Counted from the first letter of the stretch, positions 27,353 through 35,837 are shown. The stretch is DNA of 64,000 bases from a bacterium EF100-94H03 bin56 (GCA_002238685.1 MPMV01000020.1:1-64000); one strand, 5' to 3'. Numbers and translations are program-made. The notes: generated from the letters alone by a model not told the origin.

Positions 27353-28078
27353 ATGAGCGACCGTCCAGTCTGTGTCATTGTCGGAGCCGGTGAGGGCCTT
27401 GGCCGCTCACTTGCGGCGCGTTTCGCTTCCGGTGGTTGCGACATCGCCCTGGTGTCGCGTACACGCTCGGGCAGCGAGGCTGCCCTGGAGCACGCCCGGG
27501 CCGCCAACGATGCCGTCGACGTGCAGTTCTTTGCCGCAGACGCCACCCGTCCGGTATCCGTGGAGGACGCCATGGCGAAGGTGGCAGATCGGATGGGGGC
27601 CATCGAGGTCCTCATCTACAACGCCCGGGGGGACTTCATCCGTTGCGATCCGCTGGACATGACGTATGCCCAGCTCGAGGAGGTGTTCCAGGTGGAGGTG
27701 ATGGGCGCCTTTGCTGCGGCCCGGTCGGTGTTGCCGGCCATGCGCGCGAAGGGAAGGGGCACGATCATGTTTTCGAGTGCCACCGCGGCCTTTCGCGGTT
27801 CCGCCACCCACCCCCTCTATGCCATCGGCAAGTTCGGCCTGAGAGCCCTGGCGCAGTGCCTGGCGAAGGCCCATGCCGGGGATGGTGTGCATGTCGTTCA
27901 CATGAGACTCGACTGTGACCTCGACGTGCCGGTCATGCGGCGGCTCTATGATGATCCGGCAACCCTGGCCGATACCGATGGCGTGGCCGAGACCTACTGG
28001 TGGGTGCATCTCCAGCCGCCTTCGGCGTGGAGCAACGAGGTGGAACTCAGACCCTTCAGCGAGACGTGGACCATCTGA
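27353..28078 (+). CDS. short-chain dehydrogenase/reductase (SDR)
   Basis: 241 residues from ATG 27353 (ATG 27341 is in frame and possible). Cofactor loop GAGEGLGRSLA, NAR in place of the usual NNAG (IYNARGDF), and catalytic Tyr-x3-Lys in PLYAIGKFGLRALA preceded by FSSATA. It oxidises or reduces an alcohol/carbonyl with NAD(P). The missing NNAG Asn-Asn pair is a mild variation. It is followed within 20 bases by the double GFA gene. Confidence 0.88.
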   Translation: MSDRPVCVIVGAGEGLGRSLAARFASGGCDIALVSRTRSGSEAALEHARAANDAVDVQFFAADATRPVSVEDAMAKVADRMGAIEVLIYNARGDFIRCDPLDMTYAQLEEVFQVEVMGAFAAARSVLPAMRAKGRGTIMFSSATAAFRGSATHPLYAIGKFGLRALAQCLAKAHAGDGVHVVHMRLDCDLDVPVMRRLYDDPATLADTDGVAETYWWVHLQPPSAWSNEVELRPFSETWTI

Positions 28079-28096
28079 ATCGGGAGGATGAGGAAC

Positions 28097-28939
28097 ATGA
28101 ACACCGGGCAATGCCTGTGCGGCGGTGTCACCTGGGAACTCGCGGCCGAGCCGTTCCAGGCGTTCAATTGTCACTGCAAGTTGTGCCGCAAGGCCCATGG
28201 AACGGCCTTCGGAACCTACTGGTTCGTGCGCCCGGAGGAGATTCGTCTGACAGGCGGCGAGGACATCACGGTCAGTTACCGTTCGTCCCACATGCTGGTC
28301 CGGAAGTTTTGCGGAGTGTGCGGCTCGGTGGTCCCCTATGGCGGCGACGTCGGTGACATCGCCGTCGCGCCGGGTGGCTGTCATGACGACGGCAAGCCAT
28401 CGGACTGCAACGTCTTCGTTCCCCATGGTGCGCCCTGGCACCGGGTGACGGGAGATCTGCCCTGTCATGACGACTACCCGCTGGAAACGGGCTATCCGAG
28501 GGTCGAGGAAGATCCGGTGCCGCCACCGCCACCGGGGATCGTGCGCGGTTGGTGCATGTGCGGTAGCGTCGCCTTCCAGACGACCGATTCCTACATGAGG
28601 GCCTGGAACTGCCATTGCAGCCGCTGTCGGCGGGGCCGCGCAGCGGCCCACTCCTCGGATGCCCTGATCGACCTCCGGCACCTGCAGTTCACGCAAGGCG
28701 AGGACCACCTGAAGAGCTTCCGCGTACCGGGCGCCCGCTACTACACGCAGGTCTTTTGCGATCTGTGCGGATCGAAGATGCCGCATGTCGACCCGGAGCA
28801 CGGGGTCGCGATCGTGCCCCTTGGCATTCTCGAGGATGATCCCGGTGTCAGACCCGGCATCCACGTCTTTGTCGCCTCCATGGCCGGGTGGCACGAGATC
28901 ACCGACGACCTGGAGCAGCATGACGGGGCGCCTGTCTGA
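28097..28939 (+). CDS. protein with two GFA (glutathione-dependent formaldehyde-activating) domains
   Basis: 280 residues; ATG 28097 preceded by GAGG is preferred over ATG 28088. Two zinc modules of the GFA family: first CLCGGVTW, FNCHCKLCRKAHG and FCGVCGS; second WCMCGSVAFQ, WNCHCSRCRRGRA and FCDLCGSKMPH, joined by a proline-rich linker (PPPPPGI). GFA proteins are linked to formaldehyde and glutathione adducts, though most are uncharacterised. Next to oxygenases that could release formaldehyde by demethylation this is suggestive, but unproven. Convergent with the regulator gene. Confidence 0.88.
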   Translation: MNTGQCLCGGVTWELAAEPFQAFNCHCKLCRKAHGTAFGTYWFVRPEEIRLTGGEDITVSYRSSHMLVRKFCGVCGSVVPYGGDVGDIAVAPGGCHDDGKPSDCNVFVPHGAPWHRVTGDLPCHDDYPLETGYPRVEEDPVPPPPPGIVRGWCMCGSVAFQTTDSYMRAWNCHCSRCRRGRAAAHSSDALIDLRHLQFTQGEDHLKSFRVPGARYYTQVFCDLCGSKMPHVDPEHGVAIVPLGILEDDPGVRPGIHVFVASMAGWHEITDDLEQHDGAPV

Positions 28940-28964
28940 GAGAACCCTCGGGCACGTGCTCCGT

Positions 28965-29978
28965 TCAGGGTCGTGCGGTGGGTGTCAGGCGCTTGTAGTG
29001 CAGGTGCTGGTAGATCGAGACCTCGATCGACATGACGCCGTCCAGGGGCCGGATGTCGTTGTCGACGATGGCCAGAAGTTCCGCCTCGTCGCGACAGGCT
29101 ATCTCGGAGAAGATGTCGAACCGTCCGGCGCAGATTGCGACATAGGTGACATGGGAGAGACTTGACAGGCCGTCGGCGACGTCGCGCGCCGGAACGCCGT
29201 TGCCGACACGCACGGCGACCCAGGCGACGGTTCCGTAGCCCAGGCTCATCGGGTTGACGATGGCAATGACGCTGACGACACCGTCTTCGGCCATGCCGTT
29301 GAACCTGTTGCGGACCTGGGATTCCGAGATGCCGAGCCTGTCGGCCACCGCCTGCAGCGGCATGCGTCCGTTTTCCGACAGTGCCTTGACGATGTCGCGG
29401 TCCGTTCTGGCGAGGGTGCGCGGGACCACGCCTGCTTCCTGCAGGGACTTGCGCCGCGCCGCCCCGAAGTTTGCCAGCTGATAGTAGAGCGACAGATAGG
29501 GGAAACTCTCGATGGTCCGGATGCCGCCGATCGCGCCGATCCGGTTCTCGATCACATCCTGCAGTTCACGGCGGTCGCGACAGATGACTTCGGCGAAGAG
29601 GCCATAGCGGCCCGTGGCGACCACGACATAGTCGATGACGGCAACGGACAGCAGTTTTCTGGCCGTCTGCGAGGCCGGCGCGGCGGGGTCGAGGACAAGG
29701 CCGAGGAGGGCGGAGCTGTGATATCCAAGGGCGCGCGGATCGGTTACGGCGGCAATCTGGATGACTTCGGAATCTAGGAGGTGCCTCATCCGGCTGCGCA
29801 CGGTCTTCTCGGTGAGGCCCGTTGCCCTGGCGATCCGCGCGAAGGACCGCCGGCCATCCTCCTGGAGGTGTTCGACGATGGCGCGGTCAGAAGGATCGAG
29901 GGCCGGAGCCTGTCTGAGAAAGGCGCCCGGCAGCAAGGACGTCTCCACTGATGGCGGCCCCGACCTAGCGATCGACAA
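28965..29978 (-). CDS. tandem Lrp/AsnC family transcriptional regulator
   Basis: 337 residues, about twice the normal 150-160, built of two Lrp/AsnC units. Unit 1: helix-turn-helix DRAIVEHLQEDGRRSFARIA..TGLTEKTVRSRM, then an effector domain with GYHSSALLGLVLD. Unit 2: helix-turn-helix DRDIVKALSENGRMPLQAVA, GISESQVRNRFN, then GYGTVAWVAVRV. It likely senses a small metabolite and controls nearby catabolic genes. Its start overlaps the 3' end of the hydrolase gene by 14 bases. A 20-base palindrome at 30892-30911 in the divergent hydrolase/LLM region is a candidate operator. Confidence 0.9.
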   Translation of the reverse strand: MSIARSGPPSVETSLLPGAFLRQAPALDPSDRAIVEHLQEDGRRSFARIARATGLTEKTVRSRMRHLLDSEVIQIAAVTDPRALGYHSSALLGLVLDPAAPASQTARKLLSVAVIDYVVVATGRYGLFAEVICRDRRELQDVIENRIGAIGGIRTIESFPYLSLYYQLANFGAARRKSLQEAGVVPRTLARTDRDIVKALSENGRMPLQAVADRLGISESQVRNRFNGMAEDGVVSVIAIVNPMSLGYGTVAWVAVRVGNGVPARDVADGLSSLSHVTYVAICAGRFDIFSEIACRDEAELLAIVDNDIRPLDGVMSIEVSIYQHLHYKRLTPTARP

Positions 29979-30822
29979 GTTTCAGTGAACGGGAGAACAC
30001 CTCGCTGGTGGATTCCGCCAGGCGTTCGAGTTCACCGAAATGGTTTTCTCCGGGAACGTCGTAACGTTCCATTGCTCTGCGCTCCGTGCGGAACCTGTCG
30101 CAGTAGGCATCCGACTGGCGGGCGAATTCCGGGGTTTCGTTGCCACCGGCAATGACGAGCTGGGGCGCGTTGCTGTGCATCTTCATGAACAAGGGACTCT
30201 CGCGCCTTGCCTCGGCGACATCCATTCGTGGTCCGGCATTGATCGACGTGTGAACCAGGGGTTCGAGTTCGAAGATTCCCGAGATTGGCAAGGCCGACCG
30301 GACAAGGTCGACTGGCAGGGCGGAATCGAAGGCCGGCCAGTCCGTCGCCATCATCATCGCCGTCATGTGTCCGCCGGCCGAATGTCCCATGACCGACAGA
30401 CGCTCGCGATCGAACCCGAGATCTTGCGAATTGTGCCACAGCCAGGCGATGCACCGCCGCACCTGGGGCGCGATGTCGCCGATGCGGCATGCCGGTGTGA
30501 GCGTGTAGTTGATCATCGCGACATTGACCCCGGCGTCGAGGAACGCCTCGGCGACGAAGCTGTACATGTTCTTGTCGCCGCGTTGCCAGTAGCCGCCGTG
30601 GATGTAGACGAGGAGCGGACCGGCCGCGGCGGCGCGAAAGAGATCGAGCGTCTCGCGTTCCCCGCTTCCATAGGCGAGATCGATCGCCACATCACGGGAG
30701 TCGCGCAGTGCCGCTCCGCGCTTGAGCCAGCGCGCCACCACGGCATCGAAGTCCGCCTCCTTGCTGCGCAGCTCGTACTGGTACTCCAGCTCTTCGGCAT
30801 TCATGCCGCGGTAGAGGTCCAT
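29965..30822 (-). CDS. alpha/beta hydrolase, kynurenine-formamidase-like
   Basis: 285 residues from ATG 30822; upstream open frame has no protein-like text. Oxyanion region YIHGGYWQRGDK, nucleophile elbow GHSAGGH, and a C-terminal GENHF histidine. The HGGYW.RGDK wording resembles arylformamidase/kynurenine formamidase-type hydrolases. It could cleave an amide or ester produced by the LLM monooxygenase transcribed divergently from it. Probably co-transcribed with the AsnC-type regulator. Confidence 0.87.
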   Translation of the reverse strand: MDLYRGMNAEELEYQYELRSKEADFDAVVARWLKRGAALRDSRDVAIDLAYGSGERETLDLFRAAAAGPLLVYIHGGYWQRGDKNMYSFVAEAFLDAGVNVAMINYTLTPACRIGDIAPQVRRCIAWLWHNSQDLGFDRERLSVMGHSAGGHMTAMMMATDWPAFDSALPVDLVRSALPISGIFELEPLVHTSINAGPRMDVAEARRESPLFMKMHSNAPQLVIAGGNETPEFARQSDAYCDRFRTERRAMERYDVPGENHFGELERLAESTSEVFSRSLKLVDR

Positions 30823-30891
30823 CGTCGTTGCCCTGCAGGTATGAGAACGGGACTGTATGACGAAAAAAGACATTGACGCAAGATGATTCGG

Positions 30892-30911
30892 CGAATTACG
30901 GTTGTAATACG
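30892..30911. promoter_or_regulatory. 20-base imperfect palindrome, candidate AsnC operator
   Basis: CGAATTACGGTTGTAATACG: arms pair in seven of eight positions around GGTT, with a perfect ATTAC/GTAAT core. It lies in the AT-richer 116-base gap between the divergent hydrolase-regulator and LLM genes. Position and symmetry fit an Lrp/AsnC-type site. Binding is inferred. Confidence 0.4.
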
Positions 30912-30938
30912 GGAAAAAATCGTGAAATGGGGAAAACA

Positions 30939-32027
30939 ATGCAGGTCGGCCTCTTGCAGGAAGCGGAAATGATGGAGGGTGTCGACGTCGCCCAGCGTTA
31001 CTGGGAGATGATCGAGGAGGTGGCACTCGCCGACAGTCTCGGATTTTCCTGCTGGGGCACGTCCGAGCAGCACTTCAGCCCACCCCGTTTTGCCGTTGCC
31101 GCTCCCGAGGTGCTCTATGCGGCGGTGGCCCAGCACACCGAGACCATCAGGCTGCGTGTCATGTGTGCGGTGCTGCTGGCGTGGAACCACCCGATCCTGG
31201 TGGCGGAACGGCTGGCGACTCTCGACATCGTCTCGAAGGGGCGGGCCGAACTGGCGACGGCGCGGTCGAACAATGTCCATACTCTCGAGGCCTTCGGCGT
31301 CGATCCCGCCACAACCCGCGAGCAGTGGGCGGATTCCATCGAGGTCATCGTCAAGGCTTTCTGTGACGACATGCTGGAACACGATGGCCCGGTGTGGAAG
31401 ATCCCGCCGCGGGAGATCGTGCCCAAGCCCGTGCAGAAACCCCACCCCCCGCTGTCGGTCGCGGCCTCGAGCGTGCAGTCCCACGTGGTTGCCGGCGAGC
31501 GCGGTATCGGCGCCCTTTGTTTCGAGAGCTATTTCGGGTTCTCGTACCTGCAGGACTGCATCGACGGCTATCGCGCCGGCCTTGCGAAGGGAACCGGGAT
31601 GGCGCCGCGACGAACGGAGCACATGGGCCTTTATGTCGCCACCGCCTTTTGCGCCGAGACGCGCGAGGAAGCCTGCCGCATCGCCCACGATGTCGCCATG
31701 GGCTACTACCAGTTTCTCGTCGACATCTATGTGCCTCTCGGCAGGCTGCAGTCCTACGAGTATCTCGACGACAAGCTGAAGCTGCTTGTCGATCACCGGG
31801 ACGACTTCGACTATCTCCTCACGCAGACCCCGTCGATCATGATCGGCACGCCGGATGACTTCGTCCGGCGCATCGAGCGGCTCGAAGCCATGGGAATCGA
31901 CGAGATTCTCATGAGAATCGACGGCGTCGCCCACGAGGACATCATGCGGAGTTTCCAGTTGATCGGCGAGGAAGTCATCCCGCGGGTCTCGCAAACGCGC
32001 CAGGAGGGTCCGTTGCGCGTCGCTTGA
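30939..32027 (+). CDS. LLM class flavin-dependent monooxygenase
   Basis: 362 residues from ATG 30939 with GGGGAA upstream (ATG 30927 is the alternative). Luciferase-like TIM-barrel text: MQVGLLQEAEMMEGV, ADSLGFSCWGTSEQHFSP, VMCAVLLAWNHPILVAERLATLDIVSKGRAELATAR. It oxidises an organic substrate with reduced FMN (or F420) from a separate reductase. The last 50 codons reappear, damaged, at 33530-33665, so this gene or a relative was partly duplicated. Divergent from the hydrolase/regulator pair. Confidence 0.9.
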   Translation: MQVGLLQEAEMMEGVDVAQRYWEMIEEVALADSLGFSCWGTSEQHFSPPRFAVAAPEVLYAAVAQHTETIRLRVMCAVLLAWNHPILVAERLATLDIVSKGRAELATARSNNVHTLEAFGVDPATTREQWADSIEVIVKAFCDDMLEHDGPVWKIPPREIVPKPVQKPHPPLSVAASSVQSHVVAGERGIGALCFESYFGFSYLQDCIDGYRAGLAKGTGMAPRRTEHMGLYVATAFCAETREEACRIAHDVAMGYYQFLVDIYVPLGRLQSYEYLDDKLKLLVDHRDDFDYLLTQTPSIMIGTPDDFVRRIERLEAMGIDEILMRIDGVAHEDIMRSFQLIGEEVIPRVSQTRQEGPLRVA

Positions 32028-32389
32028 TGAAGGGTGGTGCAGGACACCTCTCTTCCCATGCAAGAAGGACAGTGAAGCCCCGCATGCCGTCTCATCGGCC
32101 CGATTGAAGACTGCGCCCGTTTCCCGTGGACGCAGGAGACGTGTGTCAAAGCCGGCAGAACAAATCCAACGCCGAAGGTGTCCGGTCGACCGGAAAGCCC
32201 GCGCCACCCGGCCTTTCACCACTGTCGTGCTGCGTGACGGACACTCGAATCGCCGTCCTCTTTGACCGCTCCGCCCTGCGCAACCGGAAGCGCGCAGCTT
32301 GAAACCCGGCCCACATGCAGGGCACCATTGTGACCCGGATCGTCTGGCCAATGTGGACAGATTGATCAGTTTCAGCCTGGGAGGAGAGC
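32028..32389. other. intergenic region without a supported gene
   Basis: About 360 bases between the LLM gene and the orphan binding-protein gene. No frame resembles a protein. It contains a 12-bp palindrome CCGGTCGACCGG at 32182-32193 and, at its right end, the GGGAGGAGAG ribosome site of the binding-protein gene. A promoter is expected here but none stands out. Confidence 0.5.
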
Positions 32390-33511
32390 ATGAAACTCGT
32401 ACATACCATCGACCGCATCGCGCAGGGCAAGGCGACCCGGCGCGAGATTGGCGAAATCGCCGCCCGTGCCGGCATCGTCTCCCTGGCAATCCCGGTGGTT
32501 GCGCGCCCCGCCGCTGCGCAATCGGGCGATGATCTGATGTACTTTACCTGGGGAGGCTTCGAGTCGCCGGAACTGTTCCCGGACTATGTCGAAAAGTGGG
32601 GCGAGCCGTCGACGTCATTCTACGGTGACGAGTACGAGGCCATCGAGAAACTGCGGGCCGGCTTCGAGGCCGATGTCGTATGCCCCTGCATCGACGTCAT
32701 GCCCAACTGGATGCGCGTGGGTCTGCAGCCACTTGACGAATCGCGTCTGGTCTATCTCGAAGACACCTTTGAATCGATCCGCAGCCCCGCGGCCGCCTTT
32801 GACAAGGGCGAGCGCTATTACACGCCGACCTACTATGGCTTCACGTCCTTCGTGTACCGCACGGACCTGACCGAGATCACCCCTGAGACCGAGTCCTGGG
32901 GGCTGTTCTTCGATGAGGCCTATGCCGGCCGTATGGCCATCTGGGATTCCACCGATGCCGTGGTGCCGGTCGCCGCGCTTGCCGCTGGCATCACCGACAA
33001 TCCCTACACCCCTGATGGCGACGACCTCGAGAAGGTCGAAGACCTGATGCGCAAGCAGCGCGATCTCGTGCGGTTCTACTGGAACGAGCAGACGACGGCC
33101 CTCCAGGGCATCACGTCCGGCGAGGTCGTGCTCTCCTACGCCTGGTCCGCCGCGATTCCGCCGCTCATTGAATCGGGCATTCCGTTCAAGTGGGCCCAGC
33201 CCAGGGAAGGGCTTATCTCCTACGTCTGCGGCCTCGCGCGCGCCAACCGCCAGGGCACCGATGATGAACTTGTGTACGACTTCATCAACGCCAACAGTTC
33301 ACCGGAAGCCGGTGCCTTCATGATCGAGTCCTTCGCCCTTGGGGCGGCCAACAGAAACAGCTATGGCCTTGTCGACTCGGAGACGCTGGTTCGCAACGGA
33401 CTCGAAACTCCCGAGGAGTCGCTCGCCGGATCGCATACCTACCAGTTCGTGCCTGTTGATCTGAAGCAGCGCCACATCGCACTCTTCGACGAGATTCGCG
33501 CGGGATTCTAG
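32390..33511 (+). CDS. orphan PotD-like ABC substrate-binding protein, Tat-like signal
   Basis: 373 residues. The N-terminus carries an Arg-Arg followed by a weakly hydrophobic stretch (TRREIGEIAARAGIVSLAIP) and ends PAAAQ before SGDDLMYFTW, resembling a Tat signal. Mature text is PotD-like: TPTYYGFTSFVYRTDL, VRFYWNEQTTALQGITSGEV, YVCGLARANRQG, NANSSPEAGAFM and LFDEIRAGF at the end. No permease or ATPase is adjacent. A decayed relative lies at 20.3-20.6 kb. Ligand unknown. Confidence 0.88.
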   Translation: MKLVHTIDRIAQGKATRREIGEIAARAGIVSLAIPVVARPAAAQSGDDLMYFTWGGFESPELFPDYVEKWGEPSTSFYGDEYEAIEKLRAGFEADVVCPCIDVMPNWMRVGLQPLDESRLVYLEDTFESIRSPAAAFDKGERYYTPTYYGFTSFVYRTDLTEITPETESWGLFFDEAYAGRMAIWDSTDAVVPVAALAAGITDNPYTPDGDDLEKVEDLMRKQRDLVRFYWNEQTTALQGITSGEVVLSYAWSAAIPPLIESGIPFKWAQPREGLISYVCGLARANRQGTDDELVYDFINANSSPEAGAFMIESFALGAANRNSYGLVDSETLVRNGLETPEESLAGSHTYQFVPVDLKQRHIALFDEIRAGF

Positions 33512-33529
33512 CGTTGGGACGTGCACGGC

Positions 33530-33665
33530 GATCATGATCGGCACGCCGGCGTCCGGCGCATCGGGCGGCTCGAAGCCATGGGGATCGACGGTGTCGCCCA
33601 CGAGGACATCACGCGGTGTTTCCGGTTGATCGGCGAGGAAGTCATTGCGTGCGTCTCGAGCGGGG
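33530..33665 (+). pseudogene. fragment copy of the LLM monooxygenase 3' end
   Basis: From GATCATGATCGGCACGCCGG onward this DNA matches the LLM gene at 31835-31992 nearly base for base. Shared text includes CCGGCGCATCGAGCGGCTCG with one change, GTCGCCCACGAGGACATCA and TTGATCGGCGAGGAAGTCAT. It differs by a short deletion after the first 20 bases, a 21-base deletion after GGGATCGAC and scattered substitutions. No start, no full domain: a non-coding duplication remnant placed just after the binding-protein gene. Confidence 0.85.
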
Positions 33666-33762
33666 TTCGAACGGCAACCTGACCGTGTGCCGGGACCTTC
33701 AAGGGCTTGAAGGCACGCAGTTCCTCGTCCGCGGAACAGCGAGAGGGTCACCATAGGCGGTC

Positions 33763-34977
33763 ATGCAGGAATCTCTCGACACGATCCAGCTTGCGGATCC
33801 CGGGTTCTGGGCACGCGAGGACAGGATGGCGGTGTTCGCCCGGTTCCGTCGCGAACGGCCGGTCGCTCGTCAGACCATGCCGGACGGCAGCGCCTCCTAC
33901 TGGTCGCTCACGCGCCATGCCGAGTGTCGCGACGTGTCACGCCGGACTTCGCTCTTCCGCTCGCAACACGGGACCGGCTTGGTGGCGGATGGGCCGGAAC
34001 TGGCCTACGAGATCGGCGGCATGCTGAACCGCGACGCGCCGCTGCATCCGGCTCTCAGGCGCATTCTGGCGAGGGTGTTCACGCCGCGGTTTCTGGAGAG
34101 CACGGAACAGGGCATGGATGCCGCGGCCCGCTCCGTGGTCGGCGCTGTCAGCGAGCGCGGTCACTGTGACTTTGCTCCCGACATCGCCAATCGCATGCCC
34201 CTGACGGTGATCTGCGACATGCTGTCGGTTCCCGACGGGGATGATCGCGACGAACTCGCGCGACTCACCCTGAAGGCGCTCGATCCCGTGGAGGCCGCAC
34301 AGTCGCTGGAGGCATTCCGTGTCCTCAACCGGTATGGCGAGGATCTTGCCCGAAGGCGCCGCCGGGCACCCGGTGGTGATCTCGTCAGCCGCCTGGTCGC
34401 GGCCGAGGTCGATGGCGCCGGACTCACCGACCGCGACATCGGCATCTACTTCCAGCTTCTCGTCACCGCGGGTATCGAAACCACGTCGAGTTCACTGGCG
34501 CAGGGCATGCACTTTCTTGCCACCCATCCGGCGCAGTGGCGCGACTGGCGGGAAAGCTACGATGAACTGGCGGGAACGGCGATCGAGGAGATCGTGCGCT
34601 ATGCCAGTCCGGTCGTTCACTTTGGTCGACGGGTAGAGCGCGATGTGGTCATCGGCGGCCAGCCGGTCGCGGCCGGTGACCAGGTCGTCTTCTGGTACAT
34701 ATCGGCCAATCGCGACGAGACCGTCTTCGCGCATCCCGAATGCTTCGATGTTCGGCGCTCCCCCAACGACCACGTCGGCTTTGGCGGTGGCGGTCCGCAC
34801 CACTGTCTTGGACTCCACCTTGCCCGTCGCGAAATGCATCACCTCTTCAGGGTTCTCTTCGAGACCCTGCCCGATCTCGACATCGATCTTGATGGCGCGC
34901 GCTCCCGCCACGGTCTGTTCATCAATGGCATGGAGCGGTTGCCATGCCGGTTCACACCGCGACGCATGGCGTCATGA
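33763..34977 (+). CDS. cytochrome P450
   Basis: 404 residues, a soluble bacterial-type P450. I-helix oxygen site AGIETT at 236-241 (the usual acidic Asp/Glu before Thr is kept), ExxR at 276-279 (EEIVR), and the heme loop FGGGGPHHCLG with ligand Cys348. No ferredoxin or reductase is adjacent; the adrenodoxin-type ferredoxin at 21.4 kb could serve it. It lies 250 bases after the orphan binding-protein gene, past the LLM fragment. Substrate unknown. Confidence 0.94.
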   Translation: MQESLDTIQLADPGFWAREDRMAVFARFRRERPVARQTMPDGSASYWSLTRHAECRDVSRRTSLFRSQHGTGLVADGPELAYEIGGMLNRDAPLHPALRRILARVFTPRFLESTEQGMDAAARSVVGAVSERGHCDFAPDIANRMPLTVICDMLSVPDGDDRDELARLTLKALDPVEAAQSLEAFRVLNRYGEDLARRRRRAPGGDLVSRLVAAEVDGAGLTDRDIGIYFQLLVTAGIETTSSSLAQGMHFLATHPAQWRDWRESYDELAGTAIEEIVRYASPVVHFGRRVERDVVIGGQPVAAGDQVVFWYISANRDETVFAHPECFDVRRSPNDHVGFGGGGPHHCLGLHLARREMHHLFRVLFETLPDLDIDLDGARSRHGLFINGMERLPCRFTPRRMAS

Positions 34978-35193
34978 CGCGGCAGGCATGTTCGGAGTCG
35001 GCCGACGAGCGCACGGAATGCGAATAGCCCCCTGGGCCTGGCGGGGAGCGCGGAACCCGCGCCGAAGGGGGCCTCGCAGCGCTCTCGCACGACCCGTCCG
35101 GGGGGCCACGCTGTCCGTGTCGGCGCTCGTGGATCGCTGCCGGCAGCTTGACTTCGCCAGCCGCCGCCTTGTATACGCACCCTTGCCTTCCGG

Positions 35194-35269
35194 GGCGGAG
35201 TAGCTCAGCTGGTAGAGCAGGGGAATCATAATCCCTGGGTCGGGGGTTCAAGTCCCTCCTCCGCTACCA
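35194..35269 (+). tRNA. tRNA-Met (CAU), elongator type
   Basis: 76 bases folding into a full cloverleaf ending in encoded CCA (35267-35269). Acceptor GGCGGAG pairs with CTCCGCT (one G-U). Anticodon loop ATCATAA gives CAU. The anticodon stem lacks the three consecutive G:C pairs next to the loop that mark initiator tRNA, so it is the elongator form. Confidence 0.95.
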
Positions 35270-35275
35270 CCTCCC

Positions 35276-35800
35276 TCAGTCCGACTTTTTTGTGATGGTG
35301 TCCGCGGTCGTGCGGGCGGGTTGCGATTCCATGACGGCGCGTCCCAGGTCGAGCAAGGCCTTTCTGAGCGCAGAATCCGCGACGGGTTCGACGAGACGTT
35401 CGAGATGGGCTGTTTCCGCGGCATCCAGTGTCCGTTGCGGGCGCCGCCGCGGCGGTTGGGGGGCATCGATGTAACCCTGTTTGAGCCTGATGCGGTCGAT
35501 GACGGGATCGTTTCCGGTGCCCAGATATGTGTTGATGCGATCCAGAATGACCGGCTCCTGGACCTGCATCGTGGGGGCGTGGGATGGTGTGACGATGACA
35601 GTCAGCGTGCTGCCGGAGATCTTTGCCGGCCGGCTGTTTTCGGCGGTGTCGTGATCGACAATGTCGGTCCAGTCGGTGAAGACGCGGGCGCGGGCAAAAC
35701 CCTTGCGCCGGAAGGCGCGTCCGGCAGCCTGCGGAAGGATTCGTCCCAGTGACACGAATCGTCCGTCGGTGATGCGCGTCCGGTTCTTCCTGTCAGACAT
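35276..35800 (-). CDS. DciA-like protein (DUF721)
   Basis: 174 residues. The core WTDIVDHDTAENSRPAKISG followed by TLTVIVTPSHAPTMQVQEPV and ILDRINTYLG is the DUF721/DciA fold, a KH-like domain that helps load replicative helicase DnaB where DnaC is absent. In alphaproteobacteria it is often, as here, divergent from mutY. A low-complexity proline/arginine linker (APQPPRRRPQRT) separates it from a helical tail. Confidence 0.82.
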   Translation of the reverse strand: MSDRKNRTRITDGRFVSLGRILPQAAGRAFRRKGFARARVFTDWTDIVDHDTAENSRPAKISGSTLTVIVTPSHAPTMQVQEPVILDRINTYLGTGNDPVIDRIRLKQGYIDAPQPPRRRPQRTLDAAETAHLERLVEPVADSALRKALLDLGRAVMESQPARTTADTITKKSD

Positions 35801-35837
35801 GCTGCGATGATAGCGCGGACAATGGGGAAGGCACCAA

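Noticed and set aside
32182-32193. Palindrome CCGGTCGACCGG as an operator
   Set aside because: Twelve-base GC-rich palindromes arise easily in this DNA; no regulator or repeat copy ties it to a function.
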